Part shown: positions 7,404 to 14,915 of the stretch, piece after piece
Position numbering within the stretch: position 1 is the first letter of the stretch
Layout of the letters: every line of letters begins with the position of its first letter
DNA from: Xylanimonas oleitrophica
GTDB lineage: Bacteria; Actinomycetota; Actinomycetes; Actinomycetales; Cellulomonadaceae
Direction: 5' to 3'
Assembly: GCF_003244315.1 (NCBI RefSeq)
Contig: NZ_QKWH01000001.1
Location: forward strand, 496,001-560,000
Length of the DNA: 64,000 nucleotides
Position numbers and translations under genes: made by a program
The notes under the pieces: generated by a model
Told to the model about the DNA's origin: nothing
What the model saw: only the letters and a program-made list of their open reading frames with translations
Databases searched by the model: none

Positions 7404-7864
7404 GCGGGCACGTCCTCGGTGACCTCGACGACGGCGGTGGTGGTGATCATGGGTCCGGCCTCCTTGCGGGTGATGCCGTCGACGTGCAGGACACGGCGGA
7501 CGCTCAGCTCGAAGCGGCCGGCCTGGAGCTCGGCGAGGATCTCGTCGCAGCCCTCGCCTTCGGGTCCGAGGTCCCAGCCGCCGCCGAGGGTGTTGAGGCT
7601 GGAGCGCACGACGCCGGGGCCGACGCCGTTGTAGCGGTGGGTCCAGCCGGTGAGGTCGACGACGGTGTAGCGGAGGGTGCCGCCGGGCTCGAACGCGGCC
7701 TGCCGGGTGGCGATGATGAAGCGCTCGTCGCGGGCGCGGACGGTCCACCAGCGGGTGCTGGGGTCGCCGGTGAAGCGGATGCGGTCGCCGACGTGGATGG
7801 TGGCGGCCTGTTCGCGGGTGCGGCGGGTGCGGTCGTCGACCGGGGTGGTCTGGGTGGTGGTCAT
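7400..7864 (-). CDS. phage protein with beta-barrel-like core, unknown
   Basis: 154 residues from ATG 7864. The core (IHVGDRIRFTG, WWTVRARDERFII) resembles small beta-barrel domains, followed by Gly-rich and acidic parts. Not recognised beyond unnamed actinophage homologues. Confidence 0.6.
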   Translation of the reverse strand: MTTTQTTPVDDRTRRTREQAATIHVGDRIRFTGDPSTRWWTVRARDERFIIATRQAAFEPGGTLRYTVVDLTGWTHRYNGVGPGVVRSSLNTLGGGWDLGPEGEGCDEILAELQAGRFELSVRRVLHVDGITRKEAGPMITTTAVVEVTEDVPA

Positions 7865-8118
7865 GTCTGGTCCTCCTCGTCGGTGTAGCGGCCGAGCTCG
7901 GCCCTGACGCTCACGGGCGGCGGTGCGGGCGGCGGCGGAGGAGGTGTCGGCCACCACCTGGAGTCCCACGCGTCCTCGGGGATCGGCCAGCCGGGCCGGA
8001 CGGGCCCGAGCACGCGGACCCAGTGCCGGGCGGTGCGTCGCGCGCCGCACCGGCACTCGGCGTAGGCCCAGACGCCCTCGTACTCCCAGCCGGTCGGCCA
8101 GTGCAGGTGGAGCCTCAT
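7861..8118 (-). CDS. small phage protein with Cys pair and polyproline, unknown
   Basis: 85 residues from ATG 8118: WPTGWEYEGVWAYAECRCG, then Arg-rich, then a run of prolines near residues 65-76. Overlaps both neighbours by 4 nt (ATGA). Confidence 0.55.
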   Translation of the reverse strand: MRLHLHWPTGWEYEGVWAYAECRCGARRTARHWVRVLGPVRPGWPIPEDAWDSRWWPTPPPPPPAPPPVSVRAELGRYTDEEDQT

Positions 8119-8288
8119 CGGTCCACCACCTCCTCGCGCTCGGGGCGCAGCTCCCACGGCATGTCCTCGTCCCAGATGGACACGCCCGTCTCCGGGTGGA
8201 ACCAGACGTTCGGCTCCTGCTCGTAGCGGTAGTCGGCGGCGGTCACGGGATCAGCAGCGACGGCAGCCCACAGCCAGGCCGCCCTCAC
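8115..8288 (-). CDS. 57-residue acidic phage peptide
   Basis: Read directly from GTG 8288 to TGA 8115; starts VRAAWLWAAVAADPVTAADY and continues with EQEPNVWFHPETGVSIWDED. 4-nt overlaps at both ends fit the gene chain. An in-frame GTG at V15 is a possible alternative start. Unknown. Confidence 0.5.
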   Translation of the reverse strand: MRAAWLWAAVAADPVTAADYRYEQEPNVWFHPETGVSIWDEDMPWELRPEREEVVDR

Positions 8289-8965
8289 GAGCCCTCACCG
8301 CCCCCGACGCGCCGCAGCTCACGCGGCACGATCACCGGGACCTGCTCGTCCCACACCGCACGCATCGCCGGCGTTAACCCGGCCACGACCAGCGCCTCGA
8401 GCAGACCGTCCAGGATCCGCCGCAACGCGATCGACACCAGGTCGCCCTGCTGCTCGGCCAGGCGAACCTTCCGCTCCTCGACACCGGCCGCGATGGCCTT
8501 GGCCGCGAAGTCCACCAGGGCCCGCTCAGCCTCACCGAGCTTCGCCCACCAGATGTTCGTCTTGGCCTCGAACGTGGTGCCGGAGTCCTTCCCGCCCTGC
8601 ACGTCCTTCGTGACGCCCCAGACGCGCTCACGCTCCTCCAGGTCGGCGACCATGCGGCGCAACGCCAGGACCTCGGCGTGCTTCCACGACACGGCCCGCA
8701 GGATCGCCTCGGTCGGGTCGACCTTCGGCACGTCGTCCCCGTAGGCCTCGACCAGCAGGTCAGCGGCAGCCTTCTCCAGCCGGGCGGCCTCAGCACGGCG
8801 TGCCGCGGCGGCCTTCACCTGCGGGGCACGCCCACCGTGCGTGTCACAGTGCGTGCCACCCCGGATCGGGTACTTCGTGCACGGCTCGTCCGGCGCACCG
8901 GACCGGTGGCCCTGGCAGCCGCGCGGGTGGGTCTTGCCGCACTTCGGGCAGTCGAACGCGGGCAT
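8285..8965 (-). CDS. zinc-finger phage protein; terminase small subunit-like
   Basis: 226 residues. The N-terminus has FDCPKCGKTHPRGCQGH and a THCDTHGG element followed by RAPQVKAAAARRAE. This HGG-x-APQVK arrangement recurs in actinophage proteins, some annotated as small terminase or DNA-binding. The rest is helical. It is far from terL here, so the TerS call is only a possibility. Confidence 0.6.
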   Translation of the reverse strand: MPAFDCPKCGKTHPRGCQGHRSGAPDEPCTKYPIRGGTHCDTHGGRAPQVKAAAARRAEAARLEKAAADLLVEAYGDDVPKVDPTEAILRAVSWKHAEVLALRRMVADLEERERVWGVTKDVQGGKDSGTTFEAKTNIWWAKLGEAERALVDFAAKAIAAGVEERKVRLAEQQGDLVSIALRRILDGLLEALVVAGLTPAMRAVWDEQVPVIVPRELRRVGGGEGS

Positions 8966-9744
8966 CAGGCTCCCGCCTCATGGGTGTCGTCGCTGGTCGG
9001 CGCCCCATGGGTGTGGGCGTTCGTGTTGCACCTGTCGCGCTTCTGGTGTCGGCCATCGCAGCCGTGGCGGTGCTCGATGAAGTGGGGGAAGAACAGTCCC
9101 GGGAGGTCCTTGACGGTGTGCTCGTCAGCGGTGCCCAGGCAGCGGCAGCATGCGCAGGGTGTGGTGGTGTCGTAGTTCCACTGCCGGCCGACGGCGTCTC
9201 GGTGCCAGGTGGTGTCGTGCTGGTCGCGGACGCAGGGGATGCCGTCGCAGTTGCGGGCGGTGCACGGCGGGTGGCCGAGCGCGGTGCGGAGGTCGTTGAC
9301 GCGCACGACGGTGCCGCTGTAGCCGGTGCCGTCGATCCCGACGGTCGCGAAGTGGAACTCCTTGTCAGCGCGGTTGATCAGCGCCTGCACCCGCTCCACC
9401 TGGGTCTCGGCCTTCTCGGCGCGCCGCTTCCAGTAGTCGCCCCGCGCCTCGGGCGGGAGCGTCTTGGAGAACGGCGTGTGGCTGGCGCCCTCGAGTGCGG
9501 CGCGGACCCGCTCTACCCGGGCCTCGGCCTGGTCCGCGCGGGTCCACGCGTCGAGTCGGTCCTGGCGCGCGGACACGATGGAGCACTTCGCATCCAGGAA
9601 CCGGCTCTCCCACGTGTCCCTCTCGTCTGCCAGCGCGTCGGCTTCGACTGCCCGGGCGCGCAGGTCCAGGGCGAGGCCCCGCTTGGACCACCGGCGCTCG
9701 AACGTGTCGGCCATCGCTCGCAGCGCGTCTCCCAGCTCGCTCAT
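8965..9744 (-). CDS. coiled-coil and Cys/His-rich phage protein, unknown
   Basis: 259 residues from ATG 9744 (a longer frame overlaps the next gene). Residues 1-120 are helical/coiled coil rich in Arg, Glu and Ala; the C-terminal third has many Cys and His (for example PCTARNCDGIPCV, CACCRC, RHGCDGRH), suggesting metal binding. One-base TGATG overlap at the 3' end. Confidence 0.6.
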   Translation of the reverse strand: MSELGDALRAMADTFERRWSKRGLALDLRARAVEADALADERDTWESRFLDAKCSIVSARQDRLDAWTRADQAEARVERVRAALEGASHTPFSKTLPPEARGDYWKRRAEKAETQVERVQALINRADKEFHFATVGIDGTGYSGTVVRVNDLRTALGHPPCTARNCDGIPCVRDQHDTTWHRDAVGRQWNYDTTTPCACCRCLGTADEHTVKDLPGLFFPHFIEHRHGCDGRHQKRDRCNTNAHTHGAPTSDDTHEAGA

Positions 9745-10148
9745 CGCTTCCCCCCCTCGTCGGTACGGGCCAGGCGGTAGGCCACCTTGGCGATGCGGAG
9801 GGCGCGCCGGAACGCGTTGCGTCGGGCGATGGTCGCCTCCAGGTTCAGGCCGATGCGCCACGCCTCCTGGCGCGCTTCTTCTGCGGCCTCAACCTCACCG
9901 CCGATGAGGGTCAGCACCTCGTCCCGTGCGAGGGCCAGCGCGTCCCGCTCGGCCTCGGCCTCCCCGGCGCGGCGCTTCCACTCGTCGCGCTCCTCGTGGG
10001 CGGCCACGATCTCGTCGTTGTAGTCGGCCGCGACCTGGCGGGTAGAGGCCAGGTCCGCCTCTGCTCTCTCGGCGCGGTCGCGCCATGTGACGCCTGCGGC
10101 GACCGCCCCCAGGCCGAGCAGTGCCAGTCTCAACCTCTCGTCGCTCAT
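9741..10148 (-). CDS. membrane-anchored coiled-coil phage protein
   Basis: 135 residues from ATG 10148. A short hydrophobic N-terminal helix (LALLGLGAVAAGVTW), then a long charged coiled coil to residue 120. Resembles i-spanin-like or structural helpers by shape only; no lysis genes are seen nearby. Confidence 0.55.
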   Translation of the reverse strand: MSDERLRLALLGLGAVAAGVTWRDRAERAEADLASTRQVAADYNDEIVAAHEERDEWKRRAGEAEAERDALALARDEVLTLIGGEVEAAEEARQEAWRIGLNLEATIARRNAFRRALRIAKVAYRLARTDEGGKR

Positions 10149-10843
10149 CGCTTCTCCTCCTCGTCGGTGCCGGGCTGGCGGCGGCGTCCCCACCGCCGCC
10201 CGTCGATGCGGCAGCGGTGCAACCCGTCGCGGTGACCAGCGGGCAGGCGGCACTCGTGGTCCCCGTCTCGGGAGCGGCACAGGGTTCGGTCGGCACGCAT
10301 CGGCTCGGGCTCGACCCAGGGACCAAGGCCGTGCTGGGCGCACCCGTCCAGGATGCAGAGGCAGGTGAGGTCGTGGCCGGGGTCGCGGCGCTCGTCGGTG
10401 CCGGGCTCGTGGCACGGCGGCTCGTGTCCGTCGGGCAGCGTGCAGGGGATGCCGCCGACGCCCTCGCAGGGCGAGGGCTTCTCGTCGGTGCCGGGCTGGC
10501 GGTCGAACTCGCCTCGGAGCGCGCTGAGCAAGCCGCCCTCGTAGAACGCGGGGACACCCCAGCCGTCGGCGCTGGCGTGCTTGGCGAACGCCTCGCTGAT
10601 CTGGCCGACGGTGTACGCCTCCGCCTGCCCGCCCAGATGCCCGGCCTGGGTGAGCGCGGCCACGACGGCGGCGGAGATGCTGTCGAGGATCAGGTCCGAC
10701 ACCCCGTAGGTCATGGCGGGCCGGTCGCGCAACGCGGCCTTGACCACCTCCACGGCGTCGCGCTCGGGGGCGGTCACCTCGTCGCGGGACAGGTCGCAGC
10801 GGTAGCAGCCGGGCACGTGCTCAGTGTGCGTGTGGGCGGTCAT
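10145..10843 (-). CDS. Cys-rich phage protein with repeated PGTDE motif
   Basis: 232 residues from ATG 10843. The N-terminus has CYRCD; the middle is helical (VGQISEAFAKHASADGW); then come small Cys pairs (PCEGVGGIPCTLPDGHEPPC, CLCILDGC, CRSRDGDHEC, LHRC) separated by three PGTDE elements. The repeated cassettes look like short zinc- or disulfide-type modules built by duplication. Unknown function. Confidence 0.6.
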   Translation of the reverse strand: MTAHTHTEHVPGCYRCDLSRDEVTAPERDAVEVVKAALRDRPAMTYGVSDLILDSISAAVVAALTQAGHLGGQAEAYTVGQISEAFAKHASADGWGVPAFYEGGLLSALRGEFDRQPGTDEKPSPCEGVGGIPCTLPDGHEPPCHEPGTDERRDPGHDLTCLCILDGCAQHGLGPWVEPEPMRADRTLCRSRDGDHECRLPAGHRDGLHRCRIDGRRWGRRRQPGTDEEEKR

Positions 10844-11010
10844 GCGCCCCACCCCTCGTGCTGCACGCCCTCGGCCTCCAGGTCGGCCACGACGGTCTCC
10901 GCGATGGCTGCGCTCTCCGCCTCGCCGTGGTAGAGCCCCAGAGCCTCCGCCACGATGCCCAGCACGTCGTCGCGGGTGAGCGCGGTGCGGCCGTTCACGC
11001 GGGCGGTCAT
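10840..11010 (-). CDS. 56-residue phage peptide, unknown
   Basis: Read directly: ATG 11010 to TGA 10840. Begins MTARVNGRTALTRDDVLGIV and continues as an acidic helix ending VQHEGWGA. Preceded by a GGCGGTGAGGGC junction element at 11013-11024. Confidence 0.55.
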   Translation of the reverse strand: MTARVNGRTALTRDDVLGIVAEALGLYHGEAESAAIAETVVADLEAEGVQHEGWGA

Positions 11011-11273
11011 CGGCCCTCACCGCCCTTGGGCTTCCGCGACGCCTCGGGCATCACGACGATGAACAGGCCGGGGAGCCAGATGCGCCACGCGCTCCGGGCG
11101 GTGGCGACGGTCTCCGCCAGGTCGGCCTGTCGGTGCTCGGGCACGCGGGCGGGGCGCAGGCGGCGCAGCAGCGCCTCCCACCCGTCCCATGCGAGCCGGG
11201 CGAGGATCGACGCGAGGTAGAGCAGGCCGACGAATCCGACGACAGTCACGATCCACAGGGCGACGGTCTCCAT
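11007..11273 (-). CDS. small membrane protein, two TM helices
   Basis: 88 residues from ATG 11273 (GTG 11276 possible). Hydrophobic segment at residues 4-27, a basic middle (LLRRLRPARVPEHR), and a second hydrophobic segment (WLPGLFIVVMP). Its C-terminus (KGGEGR) is encoded by the next gene's ribosome-site cassette. Confidence 0.55.
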   Translation of the reverse strand: METVALWIVTVVGFVGLLYLASILARLAWDGWEALLRRLRPARVPEHRQADLAETVATARSAWRIWLPGLFIVVMPEASRKPKGGEGR

Positions 11274-11602
11274 CACGCCTCACCGCCCAGGTACGTCGCG
11301 GCGAGGGCGTGGATGTCGTCGCGGTCCACGTAGCCCGGCTCGAAGCGATGACGCTGCTTGTCATCCGCCAGCGCCAGCACCTCGCGGGCAAACGCCAGCA
11401 GCGCGGGCACGTCAGCGCGGGCGTGCGCGATGAACTCGGCGTCGGGCTTGCGGAGCCCATCCGCCACCGTCAGGCCGGGAGCGCGTACCGAGATGAGGTA
11501 GCACGCACCCAAGGCCGTCCGGTCCCGGTGCCATGGCCCGTCGGTCGCTGCGTCCGCTCGCGCCTGCATCTCCGCGAGCCGCTGCATCACGTCGGCGCTC
11601 AT
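11273..11602 (-). CDS. phage protein of the MQRLAEMQA family
   Basis: 109 residues. N-terminus [18 protein letters not shown]; then DAEFIAHARADVPALLAFAR and VLALADD, a pattern common in actinophage and Streptomyces prophage proteins of unknown role. A paralogue lies at 27,311-27,544; their first 36 bases are identical. Confidence 0.65.
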   Translation of the reverse strand: MSADVMQRLAEMQARADAATDGPWHRDRTALGACYLISVRAPGLTVADGLRKPDAEFIAHARADVPALLAFAREVLALADDKQRHRFEPGYVDRDDIHALAATYLGGEA

Positions 11603-11736
11603 CGCGCACCGCCCCGGCAGTAGATGCACTCGGGGTCGGAGCCCTGGTCGTCCAGGTGTGCGGCGTGCTCCGCCTTCTCGGGGTCGATGCCGGCGCGGTT
11701 GAGCAGCCAGTCGTAGCCGTACAGGAGGCCGCTCAT
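11599..11736 (-). CDS. 45-residue phage peptide with CxxC
   Basis: ATG 11736; MSGLLYGYDWLLNRAGID then a CIYC pair near the C-terminus. 4-nt overlaps at both ends. Unknown. Confidence 0.55.
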   Translation of the reverse strand: MSGLLYGYDWLLNRAGIDPEKAEHAAHLDDQGSDPECIYCRGGAR

Positions 11737-12197
11737 CGGTCGCCTCCCGCCTGCTCGGCGCGGAGCTGGATGAGGGCGGCTGCGAGAGCCTGCACGAGCG
11801 CGAAGACCACGCTGCTGCCCATGGCGGCGCCGTCGGGCTCCGGGAGCTCGTCGACACGGTCGAGGCAGGCTTCGACGAGGGCGTCGAGGGTGTCTCTGTC
11901 GTCGTTGATGGCGACGGCGAACATGCGGCCTGCCCAGTAGGCGTGCTCGGGTGCGTCCTGGTCGAAGGACGGCCTCGCGAAGGTGGCGCCGGCGCCGAAG
12001 CGGGCGTTGGTGGCGTTGCGGAGGATGACGCCAGCGGAGAGCGCGAGGGCGCGCATGGTCATGCCGACGTTCGTCCGGCACGGGTCGAACTTCAGAGCGG
12101 CGACCGCGGCCTGCGGATCGTCAGCGTCGATGCTCGCGACGACCCGGACCATCATGGTCTCGAGCTCGTCCAGGGTCATGACGTGCGGCTCAGCCAC
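11733..12197 (-). CDS. helical phage protein, unknown
   Basis: 154 residues from GTG 12197 with GGGGGC upstream; ATG 12179 is an alternative. Hydrophobic and helical, with TMRALALSAGVILRNATN and VVFALVQALAAALI. C-terminal RAEQAGGDR resembles that of the next gene. No domain recognised. Confidence 0.55.
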   Translation of the reverse strand: MAEPHVMTLDELETMMVRVVASIDADDPQAAVAALKFDPCRTNVGMTMRALALSAGVILRNATNARFGAGATFARPSFDQDAPEHAYWAGRMFAVAINDDRDTLDALVEACLDRVDELPEPDGAAMGSSVVFALVQALAAALIQLRAEQAGGDR

Positions 12198-12612
12198 GGT
12201 CGCCCCCAGCCTGCTCGGCGCGGGGCACCAGCGCGGCGCGGATCTCCTCGCAGACCGCACCCACGAGCACGGGGTACACGATCTCGCCAGCGGCTCGTGC
12301 CTGGGCGCCGGAGCGCTCGTGCTTCGTCACCACGGCCAGCACCGCGTCGACCACGGCTGCCACGTCGCGCAGTCCGCGCTCGGTCGCCTCCCGGGCGCCG
12401 CGCGCCTCCGCCTCGGCCAGGGCGCCGTGTACGCGCACTGCTATGTGGCGCGACAACGCGTTCCACTGGTCCTCGCGGTACACCTCGATGTACGAGTAGC
12501 CCTCGTCAAGGTTGTCGCGCCCGTGGTGCGCCGCAGGGCTCCCGGCGAGCCAGTCGCTCACCGTCTCCGCCAGGGCGTCCAGGGCGGCGGTGGTCTCGAT
12601 GCGGTCGGTCAT
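12190..12612 (-). CDS. phage protein of the RGAREA paralogue family
   Basis: 140 residues. Starts MTDRIETTAALDALAET and carries LAEAEARGAREATERGL. Related proteins occur at 27,541, 27,803 and 30,027 in this prophage. Helical; role unknown. Confidence 0.6.
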   Translation of the reverse strand: MTDRIETTAALDALAETVSDWLAGSPAAHHGRDNLDEGYSYIEVYREDQWNALSRHIAVRVHGALAEAEARGAREATERGLRDVAAVVDAVLAVVTKHERSGAQARAAGEIVYPVLVGAVCEEIRAALVPRAEQAGGDRG

Positions 12613-12615
12613 GAG

Positions 12616-13203
12616 TCAGTCCTTGCTCTCGGTGGTGATCCCGGCCGGGCACGGCTGGGCGAGACCCTCGGGCCAGGCGACCTTGGCCATGGCGTCGAGG
12701 TGGTTCTTGGGGAGCTCGTCGATCGGGCGGCCGAGGGCGCGGGCGCCCATGGCGGCCAGCACGAGCGCGTCGGCCTCGTCGTTGCCGGTGACGTCGACGT
12801 CGACGTAGCGGCGCACGACCGCGGCGAGCACGGTGTCCTTGCCGGCCGCGCCAGAGCCCGTGGCGTACTTGGCGCGGGCGGAGGGCGTGACGACGGCGAG
12901 CCGGTGGTCGTTGACGAGGAGGCGGTGGGCGAGCATCCACCACAGGCCAGCGCGCTCGGTGGCGTGCGGGCTCTTGGAGGCGTAGGCCAGGCCCTCGAGG
13001 ACGACGAGGTCGGTGTCGTCGGACACCCACGCCATGGCCTCGTCGACGATGTCGCGCAGGCGTGACCAGCGGGCCGGGTAGGTGTCGCCGGCGGGGCTGG
13101 TGCGGATGCGGTCAACCTGGGCGAGGTGGCCCGCGCGGGGGGCTGCCCAGACGACGGCGACGCCGGTGGAGGTCAGGGACAGGTCGAGGCCGACGACCTT
13201 CAT
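12616..13203 (-). CDS. RuvC-like Holliday-junction resolvase
   Basis: 195 residues with the RuvC/RNase-H fold motifs: GLDLSLTSTGVA (first catalytic Asp, residue 6), VVLEGLAYA (catalytic Glu near 69) and NDEADALVLAAMG (Asp pair near 145). Phage RuvC-like nucleases cut branched DNA to clear it before packaging, consistent with its place in the operon that leads toward terminase. Length fits the family. Confidence 0.88.
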   Translation of the reverse strand: MKVVGLDLSLTSTGVAVVWAAPRAGHLAQVDRIRTSPAGDTYPARWSRLRDIVDEAMAWVSDDTDLVVLEGLAYASKSPHATERAGLWWMLAHRLLVNDHRLAVVTPSARAKYATGSGAAGKDTVLAAVVRRYVDVDVTGNDEADALVLAAMGARALGRPIDELPKNHLDAMAKVAWPEGLAQPCPAGITTESKD

Positions 13204-13286
13204 GGCCGCCTGCGCTTCTGGTCCCAGGCGGCGTAGAGCGCGAGCACGGCGAGCATCAGGGCGCCGGCCCAGGTCGCGGTGCTCAT
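13200..13286 (-). CDS. 28-residue single-TM peptide
   Basis: Read directly, ATG 13286: MSTATWAGALMLAVLALYAA then a charged tail (WDQKRRRP). Exact ATGA overlaps with both neighbours support expression. Possibly a small membrane effector; unknown. Confidence 0.5.
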   Translation of the reverse strand: MSTATWAGALMLAVLALYAAWDQKRRRP

Positions 13287-13528
13287 GCGGCCTGCCGGGG
13301 TCGGCGGCTCAGGCGCGGGTTGGTGACGCCGGCGCGTGCGAGGATCCTCTGGACGCCCGGGCCGGACAGGTGCGCGGCCTGCGCGATGGCCTCTCGGGAG
13401 TAGCCCTCGGCGTGGGCGCGGATGACGTGGTGGTCGCGCACGGCGCGCGAGTGCCGCAGCTTGGTGGTGTCGCTGTCGACGGTGGAGGCTGCCTGGTGCA
13501 GGTCGTCGAGTGCGGTTCGTGCGGCCAT
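13283..13528 (-). CDS. small HTH protein heading the late-middle operon
   Basis: 81 residues; GYSREAIAQAAHLSGPGVQRILARAG is a helix-turn-helix (residues about 46-70). First gene of a roughly 12-kb chain of overlapping leftward genes. The ATG at 13528 is only 7 nt from the -10 box, so the message is probably leaderless. Possible regulator of the operon. Confidence 0.65.
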   Translation of the reverse strand: MAARTALDDLHQAASTVDSDTTKLRHSRAVRDHHVIRAHAEGYSREAIAQAAHLSGPGVQRILARAGVTNPRLSRRPRQAA

Positions 13529-13564
13529 GTGCCCCACATTACTGCATGTTCCCGAATGTTGGTA
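13529..13564 (-). promoter_or_regulatory. operon promoter with operator in the spacer
   Basis: Minus strand: TACCAA (13559-13564), 17 bp, TAATGT (13536-13541), 7 nt, ATG. The + strand reads CCCGAATGTTGG at 13551-13562. The arrangement CAACATTCGG-N11-GTAATGT is the same as at 21,024-21,052. Confidence 0.65.
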
Positions 13565-13757
13565 CCCCATTTCACCCGCTGTCGAGGTGACACGTTCCGA
13601 TTTGTTGCGTTACGTTCAGGGCATGCACCGGCTGATCAGGCCGCGTCCACCACCATGTCGTGGACGCGACAGACGCAACTCAATCGAATGGCACCACCAG
13701 GCCTGCGCGCGCACCCCTTGGGGCAGGCCGAAGCGTTCGCCGCGCCCGGAACGAACC

Positions 13758-13804
13758 GAGGCCCGAGACCCGCAGCAATGAAGCTCAACGGAGTCTCGGG
13801 CCTC
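13758..13804 (-). terminator. probable terminator after the SOS-box gene
   Basis: Perfect 12-bp inverted repeat (GAGGCCCGAGAC at 13758-13769, complement at 13793-13804) with a 23-nt loop, 28 nt after the stop of the gene at 13832. The rest of 13,529-13,831 shows only the promoter described above and no convincing gene. Confidence 0.55.
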
Positions 13805-13831
13805 TGTCGTGCCCTGGGGCTGGTTTCGGCT

Positions 13832-14173
13832 CTACGAGAGCGACATCCGGTCGTCGCACGTCGTGCCCATGAGCGCCTCGATGGCCCGGATGCGGGCCAG
13901 CTCTGGGTTGTCGTTCGCGGTCAGGGCGAGCATGGCCACGGCGATGCGCCGCTGGTAGTCCGCTACAGTCAGCGGCTGGAACACGGACGTCACAGAGCGA
14001 CTGCTGACATCATTGTGTGACACTGGCAGTTGCCTTCCTTCGGGAGTGGTTTTCAGCGGCCCGTACCCCTCGTCTTCTTGGCCGGAGTCTGTGGGGTGCG
14101 GGCCGTTTTCTGTCCTTCTGGTGGAGGGATCGTATGTCGGGTCGGGGGTGCTGTTGGCGTGTCCCTTCGTCAT
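13832..14173 (-). CDS. phage protein behind an SOS box, unknown
   Basis: 113 residues. The first 50 are polar and Pro/Thr-rich; the C-terminal half (LTVADYQRRIAVAMLALTAN, ELARIRAIEALMG) is a helical domain that looks genuine. A LexA-type palindrome lies 6 nt before the ATG at 14173. Transcribed alone between two terminators. Start is uncertain because the N-terminus has low complexity. Confidence 0.5.
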   Translation of the reverse strand: MTKGHANSTPDPTYDPSTRRTENGPHPTDSGQEDEGYGPLKTTPEGRQLPVSHNDVSSRSVTSVFQPLTVADYQRRIAVAMLALTANDNPELARIRAIEALMGTTCDDRMSLS

Positions 14174-14418
14174 GGCGTGTCGAACACATGTTCGAACGAG
14201 CAGGTGACACGCGACACTGTAGAGCCCGGTGCAGCGTCTGTCCTGGTCACCCGCCCGGGGGTCTTCCCGCAGGTCCCGGCCGTGACCGGAACGTTTTCAC
14301 CCACTGAGGGCCGAGAAGTGCAGCAGTTGCCGCCCCGGCGGGGTCGGCAGGTGCCGCCCCTGCACCTGCTGGTGCCTGACGGGTCGGGCACGGTGTTCGG
14401 CGGCCGTTCGCGCCTCAT
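14170..14418 (-). CDS. doubtful 82-residue Cys/Arg-rich ORF
   Basis: ATG 14418 to a TGA overlapping the next ATG by 4 nt, as in the true gene chains. The composition (repeated CRGGTC, GGNCC) is not protein-like, and the SOS box lies inside it. Apart from this ORF, 14,174-14,515 shows no gene. Confidence 0.2.
   Translation of the reverse strand: MRRERPPNTVPDPSGTSRCRGGTCRPRRGGNCCTSRPSVGENVPVTAGTCGKTPGRVTRTDAAPGSTVSRVTCSFEHVFDTP
14180..14195 (-). promoter_or_regulatory. LexA/SOS box
   Basis: TCGAACACATGTTCGA (+ strand) is an exact match to the actinobacterial SOS-box pattern TCGAAC-N4-GTTCGA. It lies immediately before the ATG at 14173, with a possible -10 TACAGT about 20 nt further upstream on the minus strand. 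Bound LexA would block this gene; DNA damage would release it. Confidence 0.75.
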
Positions 14419-14515
14419 GACGCGTCTCCTGTCCTGTCCGCGGTCCGCCCTGCTGCGGCCCGCGCCCGGCACTGTGCCGGTACCCCCCTGAATCTGCGAG
14501 TCGCAGCGGGTGAAA

Positions 14516-14577
14516 CAGCGGGTGAAGAGCATTCGGGGACACCTCGGGGGCGCCGTCCGGCCGCTCTTCACCCGCTG
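14516..14577 (-). terminator. terminator after the WhiB gene
   Basis: Perfect 15-bp inverted repeat (CAGCGGGTGAAGAGC at 14516-14530, complement at 14563-14577), 32-nt loop, six bases after the whiB-like stop and followed by TTTCACC on the transcribed strand. The half CAGCGGGTGAA is also repeated directly at 14504-14514. Confidence 0.65.
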
Positions 14578-14582
14578 CCGGG

Positions 14583-14915
14583 TCACGCCGCCACGAGCTC
14601 CTCGCCGTCGGCGGGGCGCCGCGCGCCTGCCGGCGGGTTCTTCCACATCCGCTCTCGCTCGCGCCGCGTGGTGCCGCCGTACACGCCGTCGCGCTCACCG
14701 CGGGTCAGGCCGACGGTCAGGCACGCCTCCCGCACCGGGCACTGAGCGCAGACCTGCTTGGCCGCCCGCGAGGACCCGCCCTGCTCGGGGAAGAACGCGT
14801 CAGGGTCGGTCTGGGAGCACAACGCCTGCGCCTGCTCGTCGAACGTCAGCCACCGGCGGGGCGTGAAGCCCTCCGGCCACACGTCCATCCGCGGCAGCGT
14901 GCCCGGCTGGCTCAC
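14583..14915 (-). CDS. phage-encoded WhiB-family iron-sulfur regulator
   Basis: 110 residues from GTG 14915, 4-nt overlap with the methyltransferase stop. It has the four WhiB cysteines (ALCSQTD, then QVCAQCPVREAC), the DPDAFFPE element, the turn GVYGGTT and a basic RRERERMWK tail. WhiB proteins bind a [4Fe-4S] cluster and sigma factor region 4; phage versions can take over or silence host WhiB functions. Last gene of the second operon. Confidence 0.9.
   Translation of the reverse strand: MSQPGTLPRMDVWPEGFTPRRWLTFDEQAQALCSQTDPDAFFPEQGGSSRAAKQVCAQCPVREACLTVGLTRGERDGVYGGTTRRERERMWKNPPAGARRPADGEELVAA

Noticed and set aside
14030-14491. 153-codon + strand frame between terminators
   Set aside because: No ribosome site, composition not protein-like, opposite to prophage direction.
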